Source of the DNA: Pirellulaceae bacterium
Lineage (GTDB): Bacteria > Planctomycetota > Planctomycetia > Pirellulales > Pirellulaceae
Reading direction: 5' to 3'
Length of the DNA: 64,000 nucleotides
Assembly (NCBI GenBank): GCA_018402565.1
Contig: JAGYIQ010000013.1
Location: 1 to 64,000, forward strand
The notes beneath the pieces are model-generated. The model had not been told where the DNA came from. It saw only the letters and a list, made by a program, of their open reading frames with translations, and made no database searches. Position 1 is the first letter of the stretch; each line of letters begins with the position of its first letter. Both the position numbers and the translations under genes were made by a program. Shown here in pieces: positions 1 to 8,131 of this stretch.

Positions 1-123
1 CCCGCCGCCACGTCCTATCTGAAGGAGGATCGCGCACGCCGGGGCGGAACCCACACGGGGGCGGAAGATAAGGTTGGTCAGAATTACAGCTGATATCGTT
101 TTGATATTATTTTGATATCTGTC

Positions 124-1701
124 CTACGAACAGACTCGATCGGCGGCGTCCCAGCCGCTTTTGATGCATTGCGGGATGCCGACGCCCTGGTAGGCGTTGC
201 CGGCCAGGGCCAGGTTTGGGTAGTGGCCGACGGCCGACGCGATGGCTTCGATACGCTGCCGATGGCCGACATGATATTGGGGCATGGCTTGTCGCCAACG
301 GACCACTTGACTGTCGATCGGTTCGCCAGAGAAGGGAACCCAGCGACGCAGCTCGGTGACGGACGAGCGGACGAGCCGCTGGTCGTCCCATTCGACATGT
401 GCGGGGTTCAGGGCACCACCGAAGAAGCTGCGAGTGAGCAGGTCTTCGGGGCGACAACGTCCAGGAAACTTTTGGCTGGCGAAGCTCGTGGCGATCAGGG
501 GGCTGCCCAGTGCGGTGGGAACAACCAAACCAAAGCCCAATCGTTCTGCTTGGTCGGGGAACTGTTGGCGGTGGAAGCGTGACACAACAATGGCCGCGCT
601 GGCGTATTCGATTTGGCTCAAGGAGTGGGCCAGGGCGGGGCAGGGGGCAGCCAGCAAGGGTGCTGCCGCCGGTGTGGGTATGGCCAGGATCACGGCCGAG
701 AAGGTCTCGCGCTGGCTCTGGCCGCTGGAGTCGCGGAGGGAGACGGACCAACCGGTCGGCACTTGTTGGAGTTCATGACAGGTGGTCCGCGTGTGGAAGC
801 GCACGTGACGCCGCTGGAGCCAATCGACCATGGCCGTCATCCAGCTGCTCATCCCGCGTCGCGGCGTCAGGAACAAGCCGTAGCGGACCCCAGTGCTGGT
901 GGGATCGGTCGGCTGGCCTGTCGAGGTCAGGACATCCTGGAGTTCGGCGGTTGAGCTGCCAGTCTCTTTTCCTTTTGATTGCAGTTGTTCTTTGCGTTTA
1001 GTTGTATTGTTTTTCTGTAGTTGGGCGGCTCGCCAGAGACTGCCGTGTTGCCGTTCCATGTCGGCGAACTCGGTCAGGGCAGCGTCCATGCTGAGTTTGG
1101 CGGGATCGGCGGTGAAGATGCCGGAGACCAGCGGCTGGATCAGCCAGGTGTAGGCTTCCACGCCCCAATGTCGGATGGCAAAGGACTGGAAGGACTCGTC
1201 GGTCGCATCCCCGGCATGGAAGCGACGGTTCCACCGGGCCAGCCAGGGTTCCAGCCGCATCCGCAGTTTGCCGCGCGTGCTGAGCAGTGGTGATTTCCAG
1301 AGCGAGTCCCAGCGTTGAGGCGCCAGGAGCGAGAAGCCGGCCGGCACGGGCAAGGCACCGCGGGGAGCCGCAACGAAGGCCCCGCGCCGCTGTTCGTCGG
1401 TCGGGATCAGCTCGTCTTGGAAGCCGATGATGCGACAGAGTTCCAGGGCCCAGGGCAACTTGGTGGTGAACATGTCGGCGCACTGTTCGACCAGGCCATC
1501 GGCCAAAGCGGTGGTCTGCAGCATCCCGCCGCAGTGGGGTCCCGCGTCGCACACGACCACCTCGAGCGGTGAGGGTGGGTCCACGTCGGAAGTCGCGTGC
1601 GGGGAGTGGCGATCGACCAAGCGAACGGCGGCGGCCAAGCCGGAAATGCCGCCGCCAACGATCAAGATTCGGCGGGGACGATCGGTGCGGGTCTCAGGCA
1701 T
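124..1701 (-). CDS. hemG: Protoporphyrinogen oxidase (HemY-type, FAD-dependent)
   Basis: This 525-residue protein is likely the flavoenzyme that oxidises protoporphyrinogen IX (or coproporphyrinogen III) late in haem synthesis. The N-terminus carries the dinucleotide-binding motif VGGGISGLAAA (about residues 11-21) followed by an acidic strand end. The C-terminus has the family signature LAGNAYQGVGIPQCI, which closes the FAD site. A polar, low-complexity stretch near residues 235-275 (KNNTTKRKEQLQSKGKE) looks like a loop insertion. I chose the ATG at 1701 because the glycine-rich strand normally lies within about 15 residues of the start; the open frame continues to 1830 into the upstream gene. 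It is third in a minus-strand run after the S41 and M42 peptidases, 20 nt behind the latter. Protoporphyrinogen versus coproporphyrinogen specificity cannot be told from the sequence. Confidence 0.88.
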   Translation of the reverse strand: MPETRTDRPRRILIVGGGISGLAAAVRLVDRHSPHATSDVDPPSPLEVVVCDAGPHCGGMLQTTALADGLVEQCADMFTTKLPWALELCRIIGFQDELIPTDEQRRGAFVAAPRGALPVPAGFSLLAPQRWDSLWKSPLLSTRGKLRMRLEPWLARWNRRFHAGDATDESFQSFAIRHWGVEAYTWLIQPLVSGIFTADPAKLSMDAALTEFADMERQHGSLWRAAQLQKNNTTKRKEQLQSKGKETGSSTAELQDVLTSTGQPTDPTSTGVRYGLFLTPRRGMSSWMTAMVDWLQRRHVRFHTRTTCHELQQVPTGWSVSLRDSSGQSQRETFSAVILAIPTPAAAPLLAAPCPALAHSLSQIEYASAAIVVSRFHRQQFPDQAERLGFGLVVPTALGSPLIATSFASQKFPGRCRPEDLLTRSFFGGALNPAHVEWDDQRLVRSSVTELRRWVPFSGEPIDSQVVRWRQAMPQYHVGHRQRIEAIASAVGHYPNLALAGNAYQGVGIPQCIKSGWDAADRVCS

Positions 1702-1721
1702 GAGGGCGGGGGCTTTCGCGA

Positions 1722-2801
1722 CTACTTTCCAGGTTCCAAGCAGCCTGGGATAAACGAATCGTTCGGCTGCAGCCCCGCGCAGAAGTCGGCCAGCAGTTCC
1801 GCGGCGTTTTCCAGATCTTCGTAGTGGCACACCTCGACGGCGCTGTGCATGTAGCGATTGGGGATGGCCACCAATCCGGTCGCGACGCCCTGGCCGCTGA
1901 TTTGAATGGCATTCGAGTCATTCGGTGCGGCTCGGCCCAGTGCCGCCAGTTGATAGGGCAGCGAGGACTTCTCGGCTGTTTGCTCCAGGCGACTGACCAC
2001 GCGAGGATTCATGTTGGGGCCGCGGAAGATAACGGGGCCACTCCCCAATTTGACGCGTCCCAACTGTCGTTGATCGATGGACGGGCAATCGGTGGCGTGG
2101 GTCACGTCGACGGCGATACCGACATGCGGTCGGATTCGCTCGGCGGAGGTCGTGGCCCCGCGGAGACCGATCTCTTCGGCGACGGTCGAGACGGCGAAGA
2201 TGGCGACGGACGCGCCTTTGAGTTTGGCTCGCCGCAACGCTTCCACCACGGTCCAGACGCCAGTGCGATCGTCCAGGGCCACTGCGGTGAGCATGCCGCC
2301 GCGGAGATCTTGATGCCCCATCCGCAGGGTCACGGGATCGCCGATCTTGACGACCCCTTGGCTCTCCTCCTGCGAGCTGGAGCCGATATCGATCCACATG
2401 TCGGAGAACTTGACGACGGTGCTGCGTTCGCTCTCTTCCAGCAAGTGGATGGGCTTGCGACTGATCACACCGGGGACGCAGCCCTGTTCGTTCCAAATTT
2501 GTACATGCTGTCCAATCAGTTGTTGCGGGTCCCAGCCGCCGACCGTTTGGATATTGAGAAAGCCGCGGTCGTCGATGTGGGAAACCAAGAGCCCGATCTG
2601 ATCCGCGTGTCCAGCCAACATGACACGGAAGGGGGACTGCGGGTTGATGGCCAGCAGCAGGTTGCCGTGCAAGTCGAATTCAATCTGGTCACAGAAGTCG
2701 GCGGCGTAGGCGCGGACGACCTCCTGCACGCGTTGTTCGTCGCCCGAGATGCCGGGGGTAGCCAACAGTTGATGGAGAAATTGGCGACTGGAGTCGTTCA
2801 C
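1722..2801 (-). CDS. M42 family metallopeptidase (glutamyl aminopeptidase-like)
   Basis: The 359-residue protein matches M42 dinuclear-metal aminopeptidases, usually large tetrahedral cytoplasmic assemblies that trim short peptides. Visible motifs are GHADQIG (residues 64-70, first metal His-Asp), ALDDRTG (bridging Asp), STVAEEIGLRGA (catalytic Glu pair) and VDVTHATD (metal Asp). Length is normal for the family. The start is GTG at 2801, overlapping the stop of the upstream S41 peptidase gene (GTGA), which implies translational coupling. The first motif has Gln where many relatives have Glu (HxDE), so activity should not be assumed identical to characterised members. Confidence 0.9.
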   Translation of the reverse strand: MNDSSRQFLHQLLATPGISGDEQRVQEVVRAYAADFCDQIEFDLHGNLLLAINPQSPFRVMLAGHADQIGLLVSHIDDRGFLNIQTVGGWDPQQLIGQHVQIWNEQGCVPGVISRKPIHLLEESERSTVVKFSDMWIDIGSSSQEESQGVVKIGDPVTLRMGHQDLRGGMLTAVALDDRTGVWTVVEALRRAKLKGASVAIFAVSTVAEEIGLRGATTSAERIRPHVGIAVDVTHATDCPSIDQRQLGRVKLGSGPVIFRGPNMNPRVVSRLEQTAEKSSLPYQLAALGRAAPNDSNAIQISGQGVATGLVAIPNRYMHSAVEVCHYEDLENAAELLADFCAGLQPNDSFIPGCLEPGK

Positions 2802-4363
2802 GGGCGAGGCTTTTCAATCGAGGTGGTAGGGGAACGCTCGGCGACGGGCTGGCCTGCCGGAGCAGTCAGCAACTGGATGGCGCGTTGCAATTGCGGGTCA
2901 CGCTGGTGCAGCGGCCGCGGATCTTCCAGCGAGATCTGATCGGGCGGTTCGTTGGTTGTGGGCGGCTTTGTCGCTGCACCTGGCCGTGTTCCCTCGTCAT
3001 CCGGGGCCTGCTCGCCATCCGGAATGGCCGACTCGGCTTCGGCTTCGGCTGCGGCGGCCGCGGCGGCCATTTGCTCCGACATCTCGCGCAAGCGTTCCTC
3101 GATATCGTCCAGCGGCAATCCCAGTTCGCGTCGATCGTAGAGTGCCGCCAGGATCGAGCGATCCCGTAGGTTGAGTCGAATGGTCAAGTCATCCCGTTCG
3201 GGGCGGACGCCCCAGGCGTCGTCAGTGGCCATGTCTTGTGCGACCGGCAGATTTTTTTCAGCAGCTCGCCAGCGCATCCGATGAATGTTGCGTCCGCTGG
3301 GCCTCCAATAGCTGGCGGTTGTCAGATTGAGAAAGGTGCGCGGGCGCGGCAGCGAGAACTGCGTCTGGACCGTTCCCTTGCCGAACGTCTGGTCACCCAC
3401 GATGGTGGCAATCTGATGGTCTTGAAAACAGGCCGCCACAATTTCACTGGCGCTGGCTGAACCGGGATTGATCAATACGACCATGGGCACTGGCTGTTTC
3501 ATGCCTCGCCCGGCTGTGGCTGTAAAGACCTGCTGCACCTGGCCTGCGCGATTGCGTATGGAAACGATGGTCTGCTCGTCTTGATCCAAGAACAGGTCGC
3601 AGACGCCGATGGCCGCCTCCAGTAATCCGCCACCATTCTCGCGGAGATCCAGGATCAAGCTGCTGACGCGACCATCGATTTGCTCGATGGCCTGTTGCAA
3701 CTCTTCTACGGTGCGGCTGCCGAACTGCTTGATGCGGATGTAGCCCACGTCGGTTTGAGAATCGAGGGTGAAGTACCAGCCACCGGTTTCATTCGGTCGA
3801 TCGCCGACAACCGTGTAAGTGGGGATCTGCCGCCGTGGGACGCTGACGGACCAGGACAGCCAGTCTTGAGTAGGCTCTTGCCAGCGTTGGACATCCAGTT
3901 GAACCTGAGTGCCCTCGGGTCCCTTGAGCAGGGCGCGAATATCGTCGAATGATGAAATTTCAGCGACGGGCCGACTGTCGATATGCGTGATTTGGTCGCC
4001 AGGGGCCAGACCCATCTCTGCGGCTGGTCCGCCGTAGATGGGCTTGACGATCAGGATCGCTTGGTTGGTCGGTTCGCGGCGGATGTGGATGCCCAGTCCC
4101 GCGTAGCTTTGGTTGAGGAACTCCAGCCGATCGTCGGCGTCAATCCCCGACAGATAGTACGAGTGGACATCGAGATTTTCCAGCATGCCGTTGATGGCCG
4201 AGGTCAACAGCTGCTCGCGATCGGCCGGGTAGAGTGACTGCGTGGCGATCAATTCGCCCGCCACAGCCACCAAGTTGGCCAGGCGATTTTTGGCCGTGAT
4301 TTGATAGCAGCAGAGGCTGACGACGGCCGACAGCAGGATCACCACAAAATGTCGCGGAGGCAT
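2798..4363 (-). CDS. S41 family C-terminal processing peptidase with PDZ domain
   Basis: This 521-residue Ctp/Tsp-like serine protease is expected outside the cytoplasmic membrane. An N-terminal hydrophobic segment (residues 6-20) acts as signal or anchor. A PDZ domain follows (about 83-165, with the GLGIHIRREP strand and GLAPGDQI). The S41 core has NPGSASASE (299-307) and TFGKG (326-330). S304 and K329 are 25 residues apart, the spacing of the known Ser-Lys dyad. The C-terminal 100 residues are Ala/Glu/Pro-rich and probably disordered. I use ATG 4363; an in-frame ATG at 4411 would place 16 polar residues before the signal sequence. It is the first gene of a coupled minus-strand operon with the M42 peptidase. 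Confidence 0.88.
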   Translation of the reverse strand: MPPRHFVVILLSAVVSLCCYQITAKNRLANLVAVAGELIATQSLYPADREQLLTSAINGMLENLDVHSYYLSGIDADDRLEFLNQSYAGLGIHIRREPTNQAILIVKPIYGGPAAEMGLAPGDQITHIDSRPVAEISSFDDIRALLKGPEGTQVQLDVQRWQEPTQDWLSWSVSVPRRQIPTYTVVGDRPNETGGWYFTLDSQTDVGYIRIKQFGSRTVEELQQAIEQIDGRVSSLILDLRENGGGLLEAAIGVCDLFLDQDEQTIVSIRNRAGQVQQVFTATAGRGMKQPVPMVVLINPGSASASEIVAACFQDHQIATIVGDQTFGKGTVQTQFSLPRPRTFLNLTTASYWRPSGRNIHRMRWRAAEKNLPVAQDMATDDAWGVRPERDDLTIRLNLRDRSILAALYDRRELGLPLDDIEERLREMSEQMAAAAAAAEAEAESAIPDGEQAPDDEGTRPGAATKPPTTNEPPDQISLEDPRPLHQRDPQLQRAIQLLTAPAGQPVAERSPTTSIEKPRP

Positions 4364-4583
4364 AGGGGCAATTCCCAGACAATGGTTCGGTCCGCCAAGC
4401 GAATGCGGCATCCGCCGGAGAGCCAGAACGAAAAACTGACCGGTCGATTCTAGCGGGGGCCTGCGTTGATCGCCAGGACAGGCTGGTCTTCAAAAATGCC
4501 GCAGAATCAAGTAGTTTGAGGCCGCGGGCTGTCGCCTGTGGGGTCGGTGCCCCGTCCTGAACGACAAAAATGGTGAAACCGCA

Positions 4584-6392
4584 ATGGGTTGGGAAGCTTG
4601 GTATGCCTTGGCTGTAGCGATCGGTCTCTTGACCAGTCTCGCGTTCCGCGCGGCGGCCACGGACCTATTGGCGGTGGCGGCCTTGGCACTGTTGGTATTG
4701 GCTCAGAACCTGAGTGGCAGTGCGCTGCTACCGACGACCCCCGAGGCCTTGTCCGGTTTTGGGAGTCAGGGCCTGGTGACGGTGGCGTTGTTGTTTGTGG
4801 TGGTGACCGGTTTGGAACTCACCGGTGGAACCACCCTGGCCACCGGTTGGTTGTTGGTGAAGTCGAAGAACTTGACCGATGCCCAGATGCGGCTGTTGCT
4901 GCCGGTAGCCTTCCTCAGCGCGTTCATGAACAATACGCCCGTCGTGGCTGCCATGATGCCGGTTGTGGGCGATCTGAGCAAACAGTTGCGGATCAGTGTG
5001 AGTCGCCTGTTGTTGCCGTTGTCGTATGCCACCATCTTGGGTGGGATGGCGACGTTGCTGGGGACCAGCACCAATTTGATCGTACGCGATTTGTATCAAG
5101 GGCAGTTGAATCTGCTGTCGGAGGGCCAGGAGTTGGCCGAGTTGGGCTTCTTCGCGCCGGCCTGGGTGGGATTGCCGGCCGCCTTACTGGGTTTGGCCTA
5201 CATGATGTCCTGTTCGACCTGGCTGTTGCCAGAGCGCAAGCCGGCCGTGAGTTTGGGTGACGATCCACGTCAATACACGGTGGAGTTGCAGGTGGAAGCC
5301 GATGGCCCCTTGGTGGGCAAGACCATTGAAGAGGCCGGCCTGCGTCGATTGCCTGGTTTGTACATCGCCGAGATTCAGCGGGAGAGCGGCGAGATTGCAC
5401 CGGCAAAACCCCAGGAGCGGTTGCGGGCCAACGACGTGCTGATTTTGGTCGGGGCCTTGGATAGCGTGGTGGACCTGCGAAAAATTCGGGGACTGGCGAC
5501 TCCCGATGAACAGAGTCGCAAATTGGACGTGCCGGTCTGGCGCCGGACCTTGGTAGAAGCGGTCGTCAGTTCACGATGTTCCCTGTTGGGTAAGACCATT
5601 CGCGAAGGCCAATTCCGCTCGCGGTACAACGCCGCCGTGGTGGCCGTCGCTCGTGGTGAGAAACGCTTGAGTGGCAAAATCGGCGATGTGCGTTTGGAGT
5701 CCGGTGACATGCTGCTGCTGGAGGCTTCCCCGTCGTTCCTGCATCGCCAGCGGGGAGCCCGCGACTTTTATCTGACGAGCTCAGTGGAGAAGGGCGAGGT
5801 GCGACGGCACGATCGAGCTTGGTTGGCCTTGTTGATCACCGCGTTGTTGGTCTTGGCAGCTTCCTTCAATGTTCTCAGCATTCTCACCGCGTCGATGCTG
5901 GCGGCCCTGGCGATGATCGCCGCGCGTTGTTGCACCTCCGATGAGGCGCGTCGCAGTATCGATTGGTCGGTATTGATCGTGATTGGTGCTGCGATTGGGA
6001 TCGGCAGTGCTTTGCACAAAAGCGGCGCCGCGGAAATGGTGGCCGACGTGTTACTGGGGTTCGCCGGTGGCAATCTGATGCTGTCATTGGCGGCCGTGTA
6101 TTTGGCGACCGCCCTCTGTACCGAGTTGATCACCAACAACGCCGCCGCCGTCTTGATGTTTTCGATCGGTTGGCAAACGGCGGACAAGTTGGATGTGTCA
6201 CCTTTGCCATTTGTGATCGTCGTCATGATCGCGGCCTCAGCCAGTTTCCTGACACCGTTTGGCTACCAAACCAATACGATGGTCTACGCCGCGGGCGGTT
6301 ACAGTTTTCGCGATTATTTTGTATTTGGTCTACCGCTGAGTTTAATCGTCTTCGTGGTCACGATGGTCGTGGTCCCGTGGGTCTGGTTGTAG
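4584..6392 (+). CDS. SLC13/DASS-family permease with two RCK_C (TrkA-C) domains
   Basis: The 602-residue inner-membrane transporter resembles the bacterial SLC13/CitT-like anion:sodium symporters (dicarboxylate, sulfate or similar). Two hydrophobic halves flank a soluble middle. The first half has FMNNTPVVAAMMP and GTSTNLIVRDL, the second TELITNNAAAVLMF and TPFGYQTNTMVY, which are the paired Asn/Thr-rich hairpins that bind sodium and substrate in this fold. Between them lie two TrkA-C-like domains at about residues 228-297 and 315-385 (both with LVGKTIEEAGL/LLGKTIREGQF openings), which in other proteins bind small ligands. Substrate cannot be read from the sequence. The ATG at 4584 has no strong ribosome site. 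The ArsR regulator 53 nt downstream may be cotranscribed. Confidence 0.87.
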   Translation: MGWEAWYALAVAIGLLTSLAFRAAATDLLAVAALALLVLAQNLSGSALLPTTPEALSGFGSQGLVTVALLFVVVTGLELTGGTTLATGWLLVKSKNLTDAQMRLLLPVAFLSAFMNNTPVVAAMMPVVGDLSKQLRISVSRLLLPLSYATILGGMATLLGTSTNLIVRDLYQGQLNLLSEGQELAELGFFAPAWVGLPAALLGLAYMMSCSTWLLPERKPAVSLGDDPRQYTVELQVEADGPLVGKTIEEAGLRRLPGLYIAEIQRESGEIAPAKPQERLRANDVLILVGALDSVVDLRKIRGLATPDEQSRKLDVPVWRRTLVEAVVSSRCSLLGKTIREGQFRSRYNAAVVAVARGEKRLSGKIGDVRLESGDMLLLEASPSFLHRQRGARDFYLTSSVEKGEVRRHDRAWLALLITALLVLAASFNVLSILTASMLAALAMIAARCCTSDEARRSIDWSVLIVIGAAIGIGSALHKSGAAEMVADVLLGFAGGNLMLSLAAVYLATALCTELITNNAAAVLMFSIGWQTADKLDVSPLPFVIVVMIAASASFLTPFGYQTNTMVYAAGGYSFRDYFVFGLPLSLIVFVVTMVVVPWVWL

Positions 6393-6445
6393 TCCTTGGC
6401 CGGCGTCTGTCACGGGCGCAGCCAATCGTTGTGAGAGGAACGCCG

Positions 6446-6832
6446 ATGACCGCCAGCCGCCGTCCCCAGAAACCGTCCGCGGCCACTGCCGCAACGACTC
6501 GAAAAAAGGCCGCGAATGCGCGAGCCAAGGCCGCGGCCGCGGCGACGCGAAAGAAGGCTGCGGATGCTTGGGCAGCAGACATGGCCGCTTTGGCCTGGGG
6601 CTTGGCCCACCCCACGCGGGCCACGATCCTCCGCTTCTTGCTCAATCGCCCCCCGACCCTGTGTGGCGAGATCGTCGATCGATTGCCCCTCGCCCAGTCC
6701 ACGGTTTCCCAGCACCTGAAGATCTTGCGCGAAACGGGTTGGGTCGTGGCCGAGGAAGACGGCCCGCGGGTTCATTACTCGATCGTGCCCCAGTCCTTGG
6801 CTCGGCTGAAAAAGTTGGTCCAGGGATTGTAG
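6446..6832 (+). CDS. ArsR-family winged-helix transcriptional regulator
   Basis: This 128-residue protein has an Ala/Lys/Arg-rich N-terminal tail (residues 1-45, KKAANARAKAAAAATRKKAA) and then a compact winged helix: AHPTRATILRFLL, LPLAQSTVSQHLKILRETG (recognition helix) and the wing VVAEEDGPRVHYSI. There is no CxC metal site, so it is not an obvious metal sensor. The ATG at 6446 follows GAGAGGA by 7 nt; the same frame is open far upstream inside the transporter gene but that part is a shadow. The basic tail resembles histone-like extensions common in planctomycete DNA-binding proteins. The target may be the transporter directly upstream, which is an inference from position only. Confidence 0.85.
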   Translation: MTASRRPQKPSAATAATTRKKAANARAKAAAAATRKKAADAWAADMAALAWGLAHPTRATILRFLLNRPPTLCGEIVDRLPLAQSTVSQHLKILRETGWVVAEEDGPRVHYSIVPQSLARLKKLVQGL

Positions 6833-6872
6833 TTTTCGTCTGTAGCGGAATGCGACCAGGGTTTGTGGATTT

Positions 6873-7035
6873 GTAACCGTTCACGGGTGGGAGGTAATCC
6901 ACGGGGCTGGTGCATTCCGCAAGTCGGATGGTTCTCGGGACAAACGGGTAGCGTTCTCCAGTTGCTTTTACTCGCAAACGTTCGTACGGTTAGCCCGACT
7001 TGCTGCATGACACCCTACGAGGCGTGAACGGTTAC
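6873..7035. repeat. 163-bp inverted-repeat element, copy 1
   Basis: The element is bounded by GTAACCGTTCACG (6873-6885) and its exact complement CGTGAACGGTTAC (7023-7035). It has no coding capacity. A second copy of identical length lies at 25922-26084 in the opposite orientation; shared internal blocks include GCAAGTCGG, TTCTCCAGTTGCTTT and CGCAAACG. The layout is that of a MITE-like non-autonomous element. No transposase is present in the window. Confidence 0.85.
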
Positions 7036-7766
7036 GTTGATTTTTCCGTAGCGGAATGCGTCAAGCATTTCGATTGATGAGGAAGCGCCGTGTTTTCGAT
7101 GAATTTTCTTGAGAAGGGCGGCAAATTCGCGCGAGAGTCTGGAAAAATCAACAAGCCCCTGACGCGTTCCGTTATGTGCGGTGGAAGGTTCTATCTAGGG
7201 GATCGAAACGCTTGAGGGTTTGTGGATTTTTCCGTAGCGGAATGCGTCAAGCATTTCGATTGATGAGGAAACGCCGTGTCTTCATAGTATTTTCTTGAGA
7301 TGGGCGGCAAATTCGCGAGTCAGTCTGGAAAAATCAACAAGCCCCTGACGCGTTCCGTTATGTGCGGTGGCAGGTTCTATCTAGGGGATCGAAACGCTTG
7401 AGGGTTTGTTGATTTTTCCGTAGCGGAATGCGTCAAGCATTTCGATTGATGAGGAAACGCCGTGTCTTCGTTGGATTTTCTTGAGATGGGCGGCAAATTC
7501 GCGAGTCAGTCTGGAAAAATCAACAAGCCCCTGACGCGTTCCGTTATGTGCGGTGGCAGGTTCTATCTAGGGGATCGAAACGCTTGAGGGTTTGTTGGTT
7601 TTTCCGTAGCGGAATGCGTCAAGCATTTCGATTGATGAGGAAACGCCGTGTCTTCGTTGGATTTTCTTGAGATGGGCGGCAAATTCGCGCGAGAGTCTGG
7701 AAAAATCAACAAGCCCCTGACGCGTTCCGTTACACGCGGTGGATGGTTCTATCTAGGGGATCGAAA
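7036..7766. repeat. Tandem array, four copies of a 186-bp unit
   Basis: The landmark TCCGTAGCGG recurs at 7045, 7231, 7417 and 7603, exactly 186 bp apart. Each unit contains one dispersed family-A palindromic element (GTTGATTTTTCC ... GGAAAAATCAACAAGCCCC) plus a 53-bp spacer module (GACGCGTTCCGTTA ... GGTTCTATCTAGGGGATCGAAACGCTT). Units differ by a few substitutions. No open frame is conserved. Together with the next array it fills the 1.3 kb between the ArsR and NfeD genes. Confidence 0.92.
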
Positions 7767-8090
7767 CGCTTGACGCGTTCCGCTACGCGCGCTGGCAGGT
7801 TCTATCTAGGGGATCGAAACGCTTGACGCGTTCCGCTACGCGCGCTGGAAGGTTCTATCTAGGGGATCGAAACGCTTGACGCGTTCCGCTACCCACGCTG
7901 GCAGGTTCTATTTAGGGGATCGAAACGCTTGACGCGTTCCGCTACGCGCGCTGGCAGGTTCTATCTAGGGGATCGAAACGCTTGACGCGTTCCGCTACGC
8001 GCGCTGGCAGGTTCTATTTAGGGGATCGAAACGCTTGACGCGTTCCGCTAGGCGCGATGGAAGGTTCTATCTAGGGGATCGAGACGCTCT
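7767..8090. repeat. Tandem array of a 53-bp unit, about six copies
   Basis: CGCTTGACGCGTTCCGCTAC starts at 7767, 7820, 7873, 7926, 7979 and 8032, a strict 53-bp period, with a partial seventh start at 8085. The unit is the spacer module of the neighbouring 186-bp repeat, amplified alone. Differences are point changes such as TATCTAG/TATTTAG. There are no unique spacers, so this is not CRISPR. Confidence 0.92.
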
Positions 8091-8131
8091 ACGCCCTACG
8101 CCCTACGCCCTACGCCCTACGCCCTACGCCG
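8090..8131. repeat. Heptamer tract (TACGCCC), about five to six copies
   Basis: TACGCCC units start at 8090, 8097, 8104, 8111 and 8118, followed by a diverged copy at 8125. The tract reaches into the 3' end of the minus-strand NfeD-family gene: its TAG stop is read from bases 8124-8126 inside the repeat. Copy-number change could therefore alter the C-terminus of that protein. Confidence 0.9.

Noticed and set aside
1824-2939. 371-codon plus-strand open frame
   Set aside because: It lies fully opposite the M42 peptidase, whose motifs are clear; the sequence is an antisense shadow of GC-rich codons.
7036-8090. Possible CRISPR array
   Set aside because: The material between repeats is itself repeated and no cas gene is nearby; periods of 186 and 53 bp are tandem duplications.
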